The translations under genes and the position numbers were made by a program. Positions 51,966-60,178 of a DNA stretch of 64,000 nucleotides are shown piece after piece. Numbering within the stretch: position 1 is the stretch's first letter; every line of letters starts with the position of its first letter. A model generated the notes under the pieces. That model was given only the letters and a program-made list of their open reading frames with translations, made no database searches and had not been told where the DNA came from. Source of the DNA: an uncultured Candidatus Saccharibacteria bacterium (GTDB lineage Bacteria; Patescibacteriota; Saccharimonadia; Saccharimonadales; Saccharimonadaceae); the NCBI GenBank assembly GCA_938030095.1, contig CALHGK010000004.1:101194-165193 (forward strand). The letters are read 5' to 3'.

Positions 51966-53717
51966 ATGGCAATGGCTGGTTTTATGCAGTGTATGGAAGT
52001 AATCGACAGGTATCGGTGGTGGATCGGGGGAGTGATATTCCTCATGATCGCCCTGAGTTGGTGGCTTCGTGTGGTAAGTGCTCGCAAGAACAAAACCTAC
52101 ACTGCAACACTCCGCAAAAAATACGCAGTCTTGGTTGTTGCTGAGGATGAAGATCCAGAAGTCTTCGAGAGCTGCCTCGCGAGCATCAAAGAGCATAGTA
52201 AGCCAACGCAGCTACTCGTCTCGATTAACGACGCTTCACACGCTCACCAATCTCTCCGAGCAATCGCCAAAGAATATGCAACGACAGTGATCGAGCAGCC
52301 TGAGATGATGAGCTATGATGCGCAGCTTGCCTCGCTGATCGAAAAAGTGCGGCGTGTGAGTCTTGTGATTGTCACAACTCCGCGTGCGCACTGGACACCA
52401 TCGACCATCAATCTTCTCTTGCCCTTTGCCGAGCCAACTATTGGGCTCGTCAGTGGCCGCCAACAATATACTGGTGGGGCGACGCTCTCTCAGCGAATCG
52501 GCAGTTGGCTGCTCGATATGCAGCAGCGTGTTATTCTGCCCATGCAGAGCCGCCATGGCCAAGCCTATGCCATCACAAGCGACACCTTTGCCATCCGGCT
52601 TGAGCTACTCAAGCAATTTACTCAGAGCGATGCAACAGCGCAGCCATGTGCCGCGCATCATCCATCAAGTATCGCGCTGTCTCTGCCTGCACAATACCAC
52701 GCAGCCTACCAGCACAGTGCTCTCACGCAGATCAACCATCCGGCAGAACTCTACCGGATTGCAAGCAGCTACACCCAACTGAGCCGTGCTGCCTATTGGC
52801 AACTCTGGCATCAGCACGCACGTATCCGGCAGGCGGGGCCACTTGTCTGGCTCACACACATTGGCTTTTGCTTTGCGAGTTTGCTCTATCTTGGGGCACT
52901 GATCGTACTCTGCAGCACACTCGTCAACAACCTATACAGCACTCTGACTGGGACGGCGACTACTGCAACGCTATGGAGTAGTATAACGATCCTTGGGCTG
53001 GTGCTTGGTTGGCTTATATGGCAGGCGGTGCGCAATATTCCACACCTTAAGCATCACCCACGCGACCTATGGCTCCTGCCACTCTATCTCCCGATCGCTG
53101 GGAGTCTTGCACTGACGAGCAAACTATGGGCGCTCGTTACACTTACTCGCCATCACGCACCCGCTCCATCGAGCGCACTTCGTCAATATGCAACTGGTCT
53201 CGCGGCAATTGTCCTGCTGCTCATTACAGTGCCACTCGCATATGTCGTGGCAATGATCCCAGCTCAGCAACCACAAGAAGCTCCGCACCGCCCTGCACAA
53301 ACTGCTCCACGGCCGCAGCAGCAACGTGATAATCGCGGTAAGACAGACAAGATGCAGGCTAATCGTCCAGCAACCACCTCTGGTCAATCGCAACACACGC
53401 CAGCTCATTCTGAGAAGAAGAACCAGACTACCACACCAGAGCAAAAGCCAATTATACTAACCGCCCAAGATGGCGACTCCCAGTCGCTTGTGGCACGGCG
53501 TTTCATCAAGAGCCACCGCCAAGCTCAGCAGCTTAACCCTGCACAGGCGGCATATGCCGAGAATCGCTTGGTAGCCTTGATGGGGCAGCGTGATGACATT
53601 GACAGTGGCGAAACCTTCACCGTGAGCGCCTCACAGCTTGCCGCTGTGATCACTGAGGCCCGAGCACTGAGCGCTGATGAGCAAGCGAACTGGGCCGCCT
53701 ATACCACAAGCGAGTAG
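51966..53717 (+). CDS. Polytopic membrane protein with degenerate GT2-like domain and LysM-like C-terminus
   Basis: 583 residues. One membrane helix (18-37) is followed by a cytoplasmic alpha/beta domain (about 52-260) with the outline of a family 2 glycosyltransferase: opening strand YAVLVVAEDEDPEVFESCLASI and the later region TIGLVSGRQQY. The DxD position, where GT2 enzymes carry FLDAD, reads VTTPR (136-140), so catalysis is doubtful. Four helices follow (about 297-435), then a disordered Pro/Gln/Thr linker and a C-terminal 75-residue module starting DGDSQSLVARRF that resembles LysM (wall binding). AGAGGAG lies 5 nt before ATG. Confidence 0.55.
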   Translation: MAMAGFMQCMEVIDRYRWWIGGVIFLMIALSWWLRVVSARKNKTYTATLRKKYAVLVVAEDEDPEVFESCLASIKEHSKPTQLLVSINDASHAHQSLRAIAKEYATTVIEQPEMMSYDAQLASLIEKVRRVSLVIVTTPRAHWTPSTINLLLPFAEPTIGLVSGRQQYTGGATLSQRIGSWLLDMQQRVILPMQSRHGQAYAITSDTFAIRLELLKQFTQSDATAQPCAAHHPSSIALSLPAQYHAAYQHSALTQINHPAELYRIASSYTQLSRAAYWQLWHQHARIRQAGPLVWLTHIGFCFASLLYLGALIVLCSTLVNNLYSTLTGTATTATLWSSITILGLVLGWLIWQAVRNIPHLKHHPRDLWLLPLYLPIAGSLALTSKLWALVTLTRHHAPAPSSALRQYATGLAAIVLLLITVPLAYVVAMIPAQQPQEAPHRPAQTAPRPQQQRDNRGKTDKMQANRPATTSGQSQHTPAHSEKKNQTTTPEQKPIILTAQDGDSQSLVARRFIKSHRQAQQLNPAQAAYAENRLVALMGQRDDIDSGETFTVSASQLAAVITEARALSADEQANWAAYTTSE

Positions 53718-53800
53718 CAAATCGCCGTCGCCACTAGCATTACACCATAGGCTATGCTATAATCAACCAAGATGTTTTATAAAATCTAACGAGTAAAGAA

Positions 53801-54010
53801 ATGGCAAAGAAGAACAATACCAAGCGAAAGATTATTGCTCTTGTGAGCAACCTCACTAAACACCGTACCTACGTAACACGTAAGAACACGATGAATACTC
53901 CAGATAAGCTTGTTCTGCGTAAGTATGACCCAATTGCTCGCCGGCACGCTACCTACACGGAGACAAAGAAGTCGCTCGGCCGCAACGAGGTCAAGCCGCG
54001 CAAAGGTTAG
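53801..54010 (+). CDS. rpmG: Ribosomal protein L33, zinc-free form
   Basis: A 69-residue L33 whose core aligns with the zinc-binding type (YVTRKNTMNTPDKLVLRKY), but the two Cys pairs are S16/T19 and D43/A46, so it lacks all four ligands. It carries a basic N-terminal start and a C-terminal KSLGRNEVKPRKG extension. TATAAT at 53758-53763 gives a leader of about 32 nt; no strong SD. It is monocistronic. Confidence 0.93.
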   Translation: MAKKNNTKRKIIALVSNLTKHRTYVTRKNTMNTPDKLVLRKYDPIARRHATYTETKKSLGRNEVKPRKG

Positions 54011-54029
54011 TCTTATCGCAATAATAATC

Positions 54030-54062
54030 AAAAACAGCATTCGTGAGTGGATGCTGTTTTTT
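54030..54062 (+). terminator. rpmG terminator
   Basis: A 10-bp perfect stem AAAACAGCAT/ATGCTGTTTT with a 10-nt loop and T run. Confidence 0.85.
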
Positions 54063-54339
54063 GTGCCAGCAATCAATTGCGAGAGTTAGTATAGCGACCG
54101 ATGCGGTTCTTTGATCGATTGCTTACACGTTACTACCTGTAGTCTCTGTTTTTCTGCGTCAGTTTTTACTCACTATTTTATTTGGGTGACATTCCTAAAG
54201 GACTATCGCTAGACCTAGCAAATTCTTAATCATTCGGGTAGACAGCCGCGTTTTGATCAGCATTAGCTCTTACTGTGTTTTTAAGGAAAGCAGGGGAGAA
54301 AAGGGGGTATGAAAAAACTATCAATCCCAACACCTAAGA
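54063..54339. other. Intergenic region, no confident gene
   Basis: 277 bases, AT-rich, with no supported gene, tRNA or strong hairpin. A 20-codon frame (54309-54371) follows a G-rich stretch but overlaps the 3' end of the minus-strand gene and is not counted as a gene. Confidence 0.5.
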
Positions 54340-55086
54340 CTATCTATGGCGATAACCCTGGTGGATGGTAGTATGGCGCTCAGCTTGCGCAACGGCAAGC
54401 TGCTCAGCAAACACGTCAAATGTCGCTGCTAGCCAGAGACCATCAGACACCATCCGGTCAAGCAGCTCCATCGTCGGCGTTGCCATAGCGGCATAGATAT
54501 AGAGGACACCGCTCGAGATCTCAATACTGAGATCATCAAAATGCGACACTATCACCGATGCTACATCAGGTGTGAGGTAGCGCTCTATCTCGACTGCCCG
54601 CCCAAGCTCACCATACACCGTATATTTCTGCATAAATTCTTCTGGTTGCGGCCCAAACATCCCCAGTCGGAGTGGCTGCAACTTGTAGCTGGGGTAGCTA
54701 GCAATCTTGCCTTGTCGGCCAATAAACATATACGGTACATCACGGCGCGTGTACATATCTACCGCGACTATCAGCCATTGTTGAGGCGAAGGCTTGGGAC
54801 TATTGGCAATGCGCACCATATCTCGCCGCGACACGAGTGTGACATTATAACCGCGAATATTACCCACGCTATAGTGCCGGTCGCGATGAGTCGTCGACAT
54901 AGTGTAGCCGCGGATTGGGTGGTAGTCATCGTCCCGCGGGTTGATCGTTCCGAAATAAATCAAGCCAGCTTGCTCGGCAAACTGCTGCACCGTCTTGCGT
55001 GCCGCCGAACGCTCTGCAAAAGCCGCTGGCGAAACCTGCCGCACAGCGCGCTTGACGCGGTGGGTGATGGCATCATGGGCTGACAT
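54340..55086 (-). CDS. Hypothetical soluble protein
   Basis: 248 residues without membrane helices. A basic helical start (THRVKRAVRQVSP) is followed by an alpha/beta body with GYTMSTTHRDRHYSVGNIRGYNVTLV and a late segment YTVYGELGRAVEIERYLTPDVASVIV, SIEISSGVLYIYA. The latter resembles the end of DUF3137-type proteins, which is only a weak hint. ATG 55086 is set by TATACT ending 6 nt upstream. Confidence 0.6.
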   Translation of the reverse strand: MSAHDAITHRVKRAVRQVSPAAFAERSAARKTVQQFAEQAGLIYFGTINPRDDDYHPIRGYTMSTTHRDRHYSVGNIRGYNVTLVSRRDMVRIANSPKPSPQQWLIVAVDMYTRRDVPYMFIGRQGKIASYPSYKLQPLRLGMFGPQPEEFMQKYTVYGELGRAVEIERYLTPDVASVIVSHFDDLSIEISSGVLYIYAAMATPTMELLDRMVSDGLWLAATFDVFAEQLAVAQAERHTTIHQGYRHR

Positions 55087-55112
55087 AACTCCAGTATATC
55101 ACTCCTTTAGGC

Positions 55113-55136
55113 AAAAAATACCTCCGTAGGGGAGGT
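55113..55136 (-). terminator. Terminator of tRNA-Trp
   Basis: On the minus strand ACCTCC-cctac-GGAGGT is followed by ATTTTTT, 12 nt past the tRNA 3' end and just upstream of the 55086 gene promoter. Confidence 0.75.
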
Positions 55137-55148
55137 TGGATACTATTG

Positions 55149-55223
55149 TGGCAGGGGCATGAGGAATCGAACCTCAATCTACGGTTTTGGAGACCGTTAT
55201 ACTAGCCGTTGTACTATGCCCCT
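55149..55223 (-). tRNA. tRNA-Trp(CCA)
   Basis: Acceptor AGGGGCA/TGCCCCT, anticodon stem ACGGT/ACCGT with loop CTCCAAA (anticodon CCA), T-arm GAGGTTCGATTCCTC, discriminator G and encoded CCA (55151-55149). Its anticodon CCA reads only UGG, in line with UGA being a stop here. Confidence 0.95.
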
Positions 55224-55348
55224 CTGTACTGTCTCCAGTATATCAAATCTATAGCCAAACCGGAAGAACTTTATATGGTAAAGCGAATATTGATTTGGTT
55301 TATGCTAAAAATCCCTCGCACCACGCGGAGTCTGCTATAATAAAGTAC

Positions 55349-56017
55349 ATGCAACCAACGCCTCCAGTTCGGCCCTTTGCAATACTCATGGTTGGCTTGC
55401 CCGGTAGCGGCAAGACATTTTTTGCCGCTCAGTTTGCCAAGGCCTTTGGCTCACCCTTTATTGATATCAACGAGCTCTCGGGCTATTGCCAAGACGATGC
55501 AGCAGCGGCAGTGGTGGGGAAGACCTTCCTACAAGAGATTGCCAAGACCAAGCAGCCCTTTCTATACGAAGGCGATAGCAACACCCGCGCTCGCCGGAGT
55601 GAGTTCGTCCGCTGGGCACGTAGTGAAGGCTATCGGCCAGTGATTATTTGGGTTCAAACAGATGTCGCTACAGCTCGTAGCCGAAGTGTCAAGAATCAGC
55701 GGCTCTCACGTGAAGCGTTTGATTACTATGTGCGGCGCTTTAGCGAGCCAACCGCTGGCGAGATCTATTTCGTCATCAGTGGCAAGCACCCGTACTCATC
55801 ACAGTCCCGGGCTGCCCTTACCTTCTTGAAGCAAATCGACCAACAGACTGAAGACGAAGCTCTGCCAAGCAAAGCACCAGCTACTGCGCCACCAGCAGCA
55901 AAACAGCGCACTCAAGTGCCACCACCAACACCAACCAGCCATCCAGTGCGTGCTATGTCGAGCGCCCCACGGCGAGGGCAGATTCACTCCACGCGCACGC
56001 GCTATATTGTGCAATAA
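55349..56017 (+). CDS. P-loop kinase-like ATPase
   Basis: 222 residues. The Walker A motif GLPGSGKTFF is near residue 15 and the layout resembles small AAA/zeta-type kinases: DINELSGY after strand 2, YEGDSNTRARRSEF, then a strand VIIWVQTD and the lid RSVKNQRLSREAF. This fold phosphorylates nucleosides, nucleic-acid ends or small molecules; the substrate is unknown. A disordered Pro/Ala/Thr tail follows (from about 165). ATG 55349 is 7 nt after TATAAT. Confidence 0.75.
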   Translation: MQPTPPVRPFAILMVGLPGSGKTFFAAQFAKAFGSPFIDINELSGYCQDDAAAAVVGKTFLQEIAKTKQPFLYEGDSNTRARRSEFVRWARSEGYRPVIIWVQTDVATARSRSVKNQRLSREAFDYYVRRFSEPTAGEIYFVISGKHPYSSQSRAALTFLKQIDQQTEDEALPSKAPATAPPAAKQRTQVPPPTPTSHPVRAMSSAPRRGQIHSTRTRYIVQ

Positions 56018-56054
56018 AATAACATCTTGGCTAAAAGGAGGGAGGCTCTTATCT

Positions 56055-56753
56055 ATGTCTTCGACGCTCCACGACGATGAGTTTGGCGATATCACCATCA
56101 AGCGCAGCGCCAAGGCACGTTCCATCACAATGCGTCTTACGCCAAATGGCCAGCTCTGCGTCAATACCCCGCGGTACACACCACTCTTTCTCATCCGCCA
56201 CAGTATTGCCACCAACCGCCAAGCACTCCGCCAGCTCCTACATCAGCACGCTGCGCATGTTTATCGAGATGGAGAAGCAATTGGTAAACATCACTCGATC
56301 GCTATCATCCGCACACAGATGGTTGATCGGCCCACGGTGCGCATTGCTCGGCAAAAGCTGCTCGTCTCTCTTCCACCAGAGCGCACCATAGACGAGCCAG
56401 CCGTTCAGCGTGCCATCCGACGAGAAGTTGCGACCATCTTGCGCCGTGAGGCTAAAGCCTACCTACCGCAGCGCCTCCACGAGCTTGCTGCGCGCACTAG
56501 CTCAACCTATCAGCGCATCCAATTTAGCCATGCGCGTACTCGATGGGGGAGCTGCAGCAGCACAGGTACAATTAGCCTTAATATTGCGCTCATGAAACTC
56601 CCTGATGAGCTGATTGATTATGTCTTGATCCACGAGCTCTGCCACACTCATCACATGAATCACTCGTCAGCCTTTTGGGGACTGGTGGAGCAGTATGACT
56701 CACACTATCGGCTACATCGGCAGCAGCTTAAGCACGAAACACCAATGATATAG
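56055..56753 (+). CDS. YgjP-like (DUF45) zinc metallopeptidase
   Basis: A 232-residue protein with a basic N-terminal region (KRSAKARSITMRLTPNGQLCV) and the DUF45 hallmarks RTRWGSCSSTGTISLNIALMKLP and the zinc motif HELCHTHHMNHS (HExxH with a following HxxxH-type ligand). Partner substrates are unknown. GGAGG lies 9 nt before ATG 56055. The intact zinc site shows that the cell still uses zinc enzymes even though several ribosomal proteins have lost theirs. Confidence 0.85.
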   Translation: MSSTLHDDEFGDITIKRSAKARSITMRLTPNGQLCVNTPRYTPLFLIRHSIATNRQALRQLLHQHAAHVYRDGEAIGKHHSIAIIRTQMVDRPTVRIARQKLLVSLPPERTIDEPAVQRAIRREVATILRREAKAYLPQRLHELAARTSSTYQRIQFSHARTRWGSCSSTGTISLNIALMKLPDELIDYVLIHELCHTHHMNHSSAFWGLVEQYDSHYRLHRQQLKHETPMI

Positions 56754-56778
56754 CATCAGCAAATATTACACAAAACGC

Positions 56779-56808
56779 TTGTGCCTACCGTCATACTCCA
56801 GGTATACT
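56779..56808 (+). promoter_or_regulatory. Histidine kinase promoter
   Basis: -35 TTGTGC (56779-56784), 18-bp spacer, -10 TATACT (56803-56808), 6 nt to GTG 56815 (leaderless with a GTG start). Confidence 0.65.
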
Positions 56809-56814
56809 AGAAGC

Positions 56815-58452
56815 GTGTCGCCATATGCTACCAATAGCCAAACCAGTACTGTTGTGCGCGTCAGCAGTGTTGTCTTTCCACTCTTGCTTTTTGCGTATAG
56901 CAAACTCCTCGGTCTTGATGCAATGCAGCGCATTCCTGGGGCGGGTGAGTGGTCTTTTTATGCGGCGGCCAGCACTTGGCTAGCTCTTGGCCTCTACACC
57001 TGTTTCCGTCCGTCGCAGACGAACAAGCAGCGAGCGTGGCAGCTCGTCTTGTATCATGGTCTCGCTGCGAGCTATCTGCTCAGTATCTCTGGCGTAGCAG
57101 TGCCATTCACCTGTGCGTGGTCGCTATTTATGCTAGCGGCTTTTGCCTATGCTGGCTTCTCTGGGTGGCTGCTCAGTGCACTCGTGCTGTTTATTACAGC
57201 GGCACTTGATGCATTTTGGCTGACGCCGCAGAGTATCGTTGATATTACTACAACAACATTAGTGGCCTTTATGCTTGGTGTGGTGATTGTTGCCCTCGCA
57301 TATCGCCACAATCTCTACCGCTCGGCACTGCATACTAGTCGCGAGGCAATGACCTTGCAGCACGATCGGCTCCTGACGATCATTAACAATCTCGCAACCG
57401 CTATTATTGCAACCGACCAGCAGGGTATTATCCAACTCTACAACGCTGCAACGCTCGATTTGCTCGATACCAATACAAGCCCGCACGGCAAACCAATCGA
57501 TACCATCCTGCCACTGCGCGATAGCGCCAAACAACCAGTCTATCTGACCCAGCTGCTCCACGCTGCAACTGTTACGCAAACGCGCGATGATGTATGGATG
57601 GAAGTATCGGGTGAGATGCTCCGCCTGAGTATCATATTTTCTCCAATACGTGCACTCAATACAATGAGCGGTTCAAGCGATGGCTACGTCCTCATCCTGC
57701 GCGACATCACGAAAGAGAAGTCGCTTGAAGAAGAGCGCGATGAGTTTATCAGCGTGGTAAGCCATGAGCTTCGCACTCCTTTGACGGCAGCCGAAGGGGC
57801 GCTGAGTAATATCCAGCTCATGCTCCACCGGCGCGATATGCCACAGCACACACTCAAAGACCACCTCGATGCAGCCCACGAGCAAGTTGTGTTCTTGGCC
57901 AAGATGGTTAATGACCTCAGCACTCTTGCACAAGCCGAGCGTGGCGCTGCCGACATGCCAGAGCTACTTAATGTCCGTGCGCTCATGGACGATCTCTACC
58001 ATCAATATCACTCTCAGGCTACCAACAAGCAACTCACCCTCACACTCGAGACGTCGCCACGGCTGGGCTATGTCGTGGCAAGCTCGCTGTACGTGCGCGA
58101 ACTCATCCAAAATTTCCTCTCCAACGCCCTTAAATATACCAAAGAAGGGGAGATCCACCTCAGTGCACGCAAGAAGGGTAATCGCATTATCATCGCTGTG
58201 CGCGACACTGGTATTGGCATTAGCAAGAGCGACCAAGCACACATCCTCGAGCGTTTCTGGCGCAGCGAAGACTACCGCACGCGCGAAACTGGCGGCACTG
58301 GCCTTGGCCTCTACATTGCTGCCAAGCTCGCTCGCAAGCTCGGCACGCGCATCGAGTTTACCAGTCAGCTCAATCACGGCTCGACCTTCTTCTTTGCACT
58401 ACCCGCAGCAGCCCAGCAAGCAGCACTGCATGAGAAGCATAAGAAATCTTAG
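56815..58452 (+). CDS. Sensor histidine kinase (orphan)
   Basis: 545 residues: five or six membrane helices (about 15-170) with short loops as an integral sensor, a PAS-like domain (about 185-290, AIIATDQQGIIQLYNAATLDLL), the dimerisation/phosphoacceptor helix with H317 (FISVVSHELRTPL) and a HATPase domain (N-box QNFLSNALKYT, G1 DTGIGI, G2 GGTGLGLYIA). It autophosphorylates on His317 and passes phosphate to a response regulator, which is not adjacent. GTG 56815 is chosen from the -10 box 6 nt upstream; a frame extension to 56779 covers the promoter. Confidence 0.92.
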   Translation: MSPYATNSQTSTVVRVSSVVFPLLLFAYSKLLGLDAMQRIPGAGEWSFYAAASTWLALGLYTCFRPSQTNKQRAWQLVLYHGLAASYLLSISGVAVPFTCAWSLFMLAAFAYAGFSGWLLSALVLFITAALDAFWLTPQSIVDITTTTLVAFMLGVVIVALAYRHNLYRSALHTSREAMTLQHDRLLTIINNLATAIIATDQQGIIQLYNAATLDLLDTNTSPHGKPIDTILPLRDSAKQPVYLTQLLHAATVTQTRDDVWMEVSGEMLRLSIIFSPIRALNTMSGSSDGYVLILRDITKEKSLEEERDEFISVVSHELRTPLTAAEGALSNIQLMLHRRDMPQHTLKDHLDAAHEQVVFLAKMVNDLSTLAQAERGAADMPELLNVRALMDDLYHQYHSQATNKQLTLTLETSPRLGYVVASSLYVRELIQNFLSNALKYTKEGEIHLSARKKGNRIIIAVRDTGIGISKSDQAHILERFWRSEDYRTRETGGTGLGLYIAAKLARKLGTRIEFTSQLNHGSTFFFALPAAAQQAALHEKHKKS

Positions 58453-58660
58453 CCGCATTCTCTGGAGGAGTTTGGCTGCTACACTTCGTTTTGCCACTAG
58501 TTACCTCCCGCTGAGCCACATAACAGTGATGGCACTTGTAAGTGCTAACGGAGAAAAAGAGTAGATTGGAGCTTTCATCTCTTGACAACCCTCACTGCAG
58601 CGCGCTACACTAGAGCTTGACAGCCTGCAAAGACAGGCTATTAAATTTGGGGAGTATGCT
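58453..58660. other. Intergenic region between histidine kinase and secE
   Basis: 208 bases. It holds a likely secE promoter region (TTGACA near 58616) and an imperfect repeat CAGCCTGCAAAGACAGGCTA just before the secE ribosome site. No gene is seen. Confidence 0.4.
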
Positions 58661-59020
58661 GTGGCGAAACCAAGCAAAAAATCATCAACCAACCGCGTGA
58701 CGCGCATCACAGCGCAAGACACCACGCCCACCAAAACCAAAACATCAAAAGAAAAGACAACCTCTGTGGCACTAGCCAAAACTGAGGCCAAAAAACCAAA
58801 AGTAACTAAGCCAAAGCGTCAGCGCCGTGGCCCATTCTCGGCGATTCGCAATTACTTTGCTGGAGCCTGGTACGAGCTGCGTATGGTGCGCTGGCCCGAT
58901 CGCGCTACGACATGGAAAATGTCTGGTGCACTACTTGGCTTTATTGCAGTGTTTAGTGCGACGCTTTTGCTGCTTGATGCTGCATTTAAATATCTATTTC
59001 AAATTATCCTGGGGAGGTAG
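58661..59020 (+). CDS. secE: Preprotein translocase subunit SecE
   Basis: 119 residues: a long Lys/Thr-rich cytoplasmic extension (1-60), the amphipathic helix with WYELRMVRWPDRATTWK (the W/P...R-W-P signature of SecE) and one transmembrane helix (about 87-110). It clamps SecY. It starts at GTG with GGGGAG 6 nt upstream; 3 nt separate it from nusG. Confidence 0.92.
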   Translation: MAKPSKKSSTNRVTRITAQDTTPTKTKTSKEKTTSVALAKTEAKKPKVTKPKRQRRGPFSAIRNYFAGAWYELRMVRWPDRATTWKMSGALLGFIAVFSATLLLLDAAFKYLFQIILGR

Positions 59021-59023
59021 ACA

Positions 59024-59569
59024 ATGACAAAAAAACGCTACGACAGCACACGGCAATGGTATGCTATCCACACCTACAGCGGTTACGAAGAGAAGGTGGC
59101 TGATAGCATCCGCCAGCGCATTCAGGCCGTCGATATGGCCGACAAAATCTTCGATGCAATCGTCCCTAAGGAAAAGCAAATCCAGATCAAAAATGGCAAG
59201 CGCAAAGTCGTTGAGGTTAAGATCTTCCAAGGCTATGTTTTGGTCGAGATGAAACTCACCGACGAGACATGGTACATCGTGCGCAATACACCTGGCGTGA
59301 CGGGCTTTGTGGGGAGCGGCACCGAGCCAACCCCTGTAAGCGAGGCTGAGATCAAGAAAATCAAGAAACGCATGGGCGTGGAAGACCCCAAGCACCAGAT
59401 TGACTTTAGCGAAGGGGAAGTGGTCAGCATCATTGATGGGCCATTCAAAGACTTTGATGGCACAGTGAGTGAGATCGATACCACCAAGGGCAAGCTCAAG
59501 GTGATGGTGAGCATGTTTGGCCGCGACACGCCAGTTGAGCTTGATGCGCTGCAGGTCAAGAAGGTATAA
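59024..59569 (+). CDS. nusG: Transcription termination/antitermination factor NusG
   Basis: A 181-residue NusG. The NGN domain (RQWYAIHTYSGYEEKVADSI, FQGYVLVEM, WYIVRNTPGVTGFVG) is followed by a KOW domain (EGEVVSIIDGPFKDFDGTVSEID, KVMVSMFGRDTPVELD). It binds the polymerase clamp and links transcription with translation. The secE-nusG-rplK order is the standard one. Confidence 0.96.
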   Translation: MTKKRYDSTRQWYAIHTYSGYEEKVADSIRQRIQAVDMADKIFDAIVPKEKQIQIKNGKRKVVEVKIFQGYVLVEMKLTDETWYIVRNTPGVTGFVGSGTEPTPVSEAEIKKIKKRMGVEDPKHQIDFSEGEVVSIIDGPFKDFDGTVSEIDTTKGKLKVMVSMFGRDTPVELDALQVKKV

Positions 59570-59662
59570 GCCTCGCACGCAGTTTGCATTTGTATGAGTG
59601 ATCCACTATAATAGCAACGTTACGCACTCAATACCAGTAGTAATTGAGTAAAAGGAAATATA

Positions 59663-60088
59663 ATGGCAAAAAAAGTTATCGGCAACCTGAAGCTTCGTAT
59701 TCCAGCTGGCCGTGCCACCGCCGGGCCACCCGTTGGTAGTACACTTGGTCAGTGGGGCTTGAATATGATGGACTTCATTAACCCATTCAACGACGCCACC
59801 AAGGCAGATATGGGTAAGGATGTTATCGTCCATATCCAAGTGTTTGAGGACCGCACCTTTGCATGGCGCAGCCTCGGCCAGCCCGTTGATGATATGATCC
59901 GTGCTGCGATCGGTATCAAGAAGGGTAGTAGCAAGCCACACAGCGACAAGGTTGGGACGATCACCCGAGCGCAGCTTGAGGAAATCGCTCAGGCAAAAAT
60001 GGAGCAACTCAACGCTATCAGTCTCGAAGGAGCTATCAAGACGGTGGCGGGTACTGCTCGCAGCATGGGCGTGGAAGTTACTGACTAA
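59663..60088 (+). CDS. rplK: Ribosomal protein L11
   Basis: A 141-residue L11 with KLRIPAGRATAGPPVGSTLGQWGLNMMDFI (in two parts) and the C-terminal rRNA-binding helix NAISLEGAIKTVAGTARSMGVEV. It forms the GTPase-associated centre with 23S helix 43/44. AAGGAAA lies 7 nt before ATG. A strong terminator follows, so rplA, rplJ and rplL are not part of this transcript. Confidence 0.95.
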   Translation: MAKKVIGNLKLRIPAGRATAGPPVGSTLGQWGLNMMDFINPFNDATKADMGKDVIVHIQVFEDRTFAWRSLGQPVDDMIRAAIGIKKGSSKPHSDKVGTITRAQLEEIAQAKMEQLNAISLEGAIKTVAGTARSMGVEVTD

Positions 60089-60105
60089 TCCACTCGGCGC
60101 ACATC

Positions 60106-60134
60106 AAAATACCTCTGCGTGCAGAGGTATTTTT
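60106..60134 (+). terminator. rplK terminator
   Basis: A 13-bp perfect stem AAAATACCTCTGC/GCAGAGGTATTTT with a 2-nt centre and T run. Confidence 0.88.
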
Positions 60135-60142
60135 GGTATAAA

Positions 60143-60172
60143 TTGACATATTTTGCAATAGTAGTTTACAAT
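60143..60172 (+). promoter_or_regulatory. Promoter of four-cysteine protein B
   Basis: Consensus -35 TTGACA (60143-60148), 18-bp spacer, -10 TACAAT (60167-60172), 6 nt to ATG 60179 (leaderless). Confidence 0.82.
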
Positions 60173-60178
60173 AACAAT

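Noticed and set aside
54309..54371. A 20-codon ORF (MKKLSIPTP...) after a G-rich stretch.
   Set aside because: The SD-like G run is only 1 nt from the ATG, the frame overlaps the 3' end of the minus-strand gene, and nothing else supports translation.
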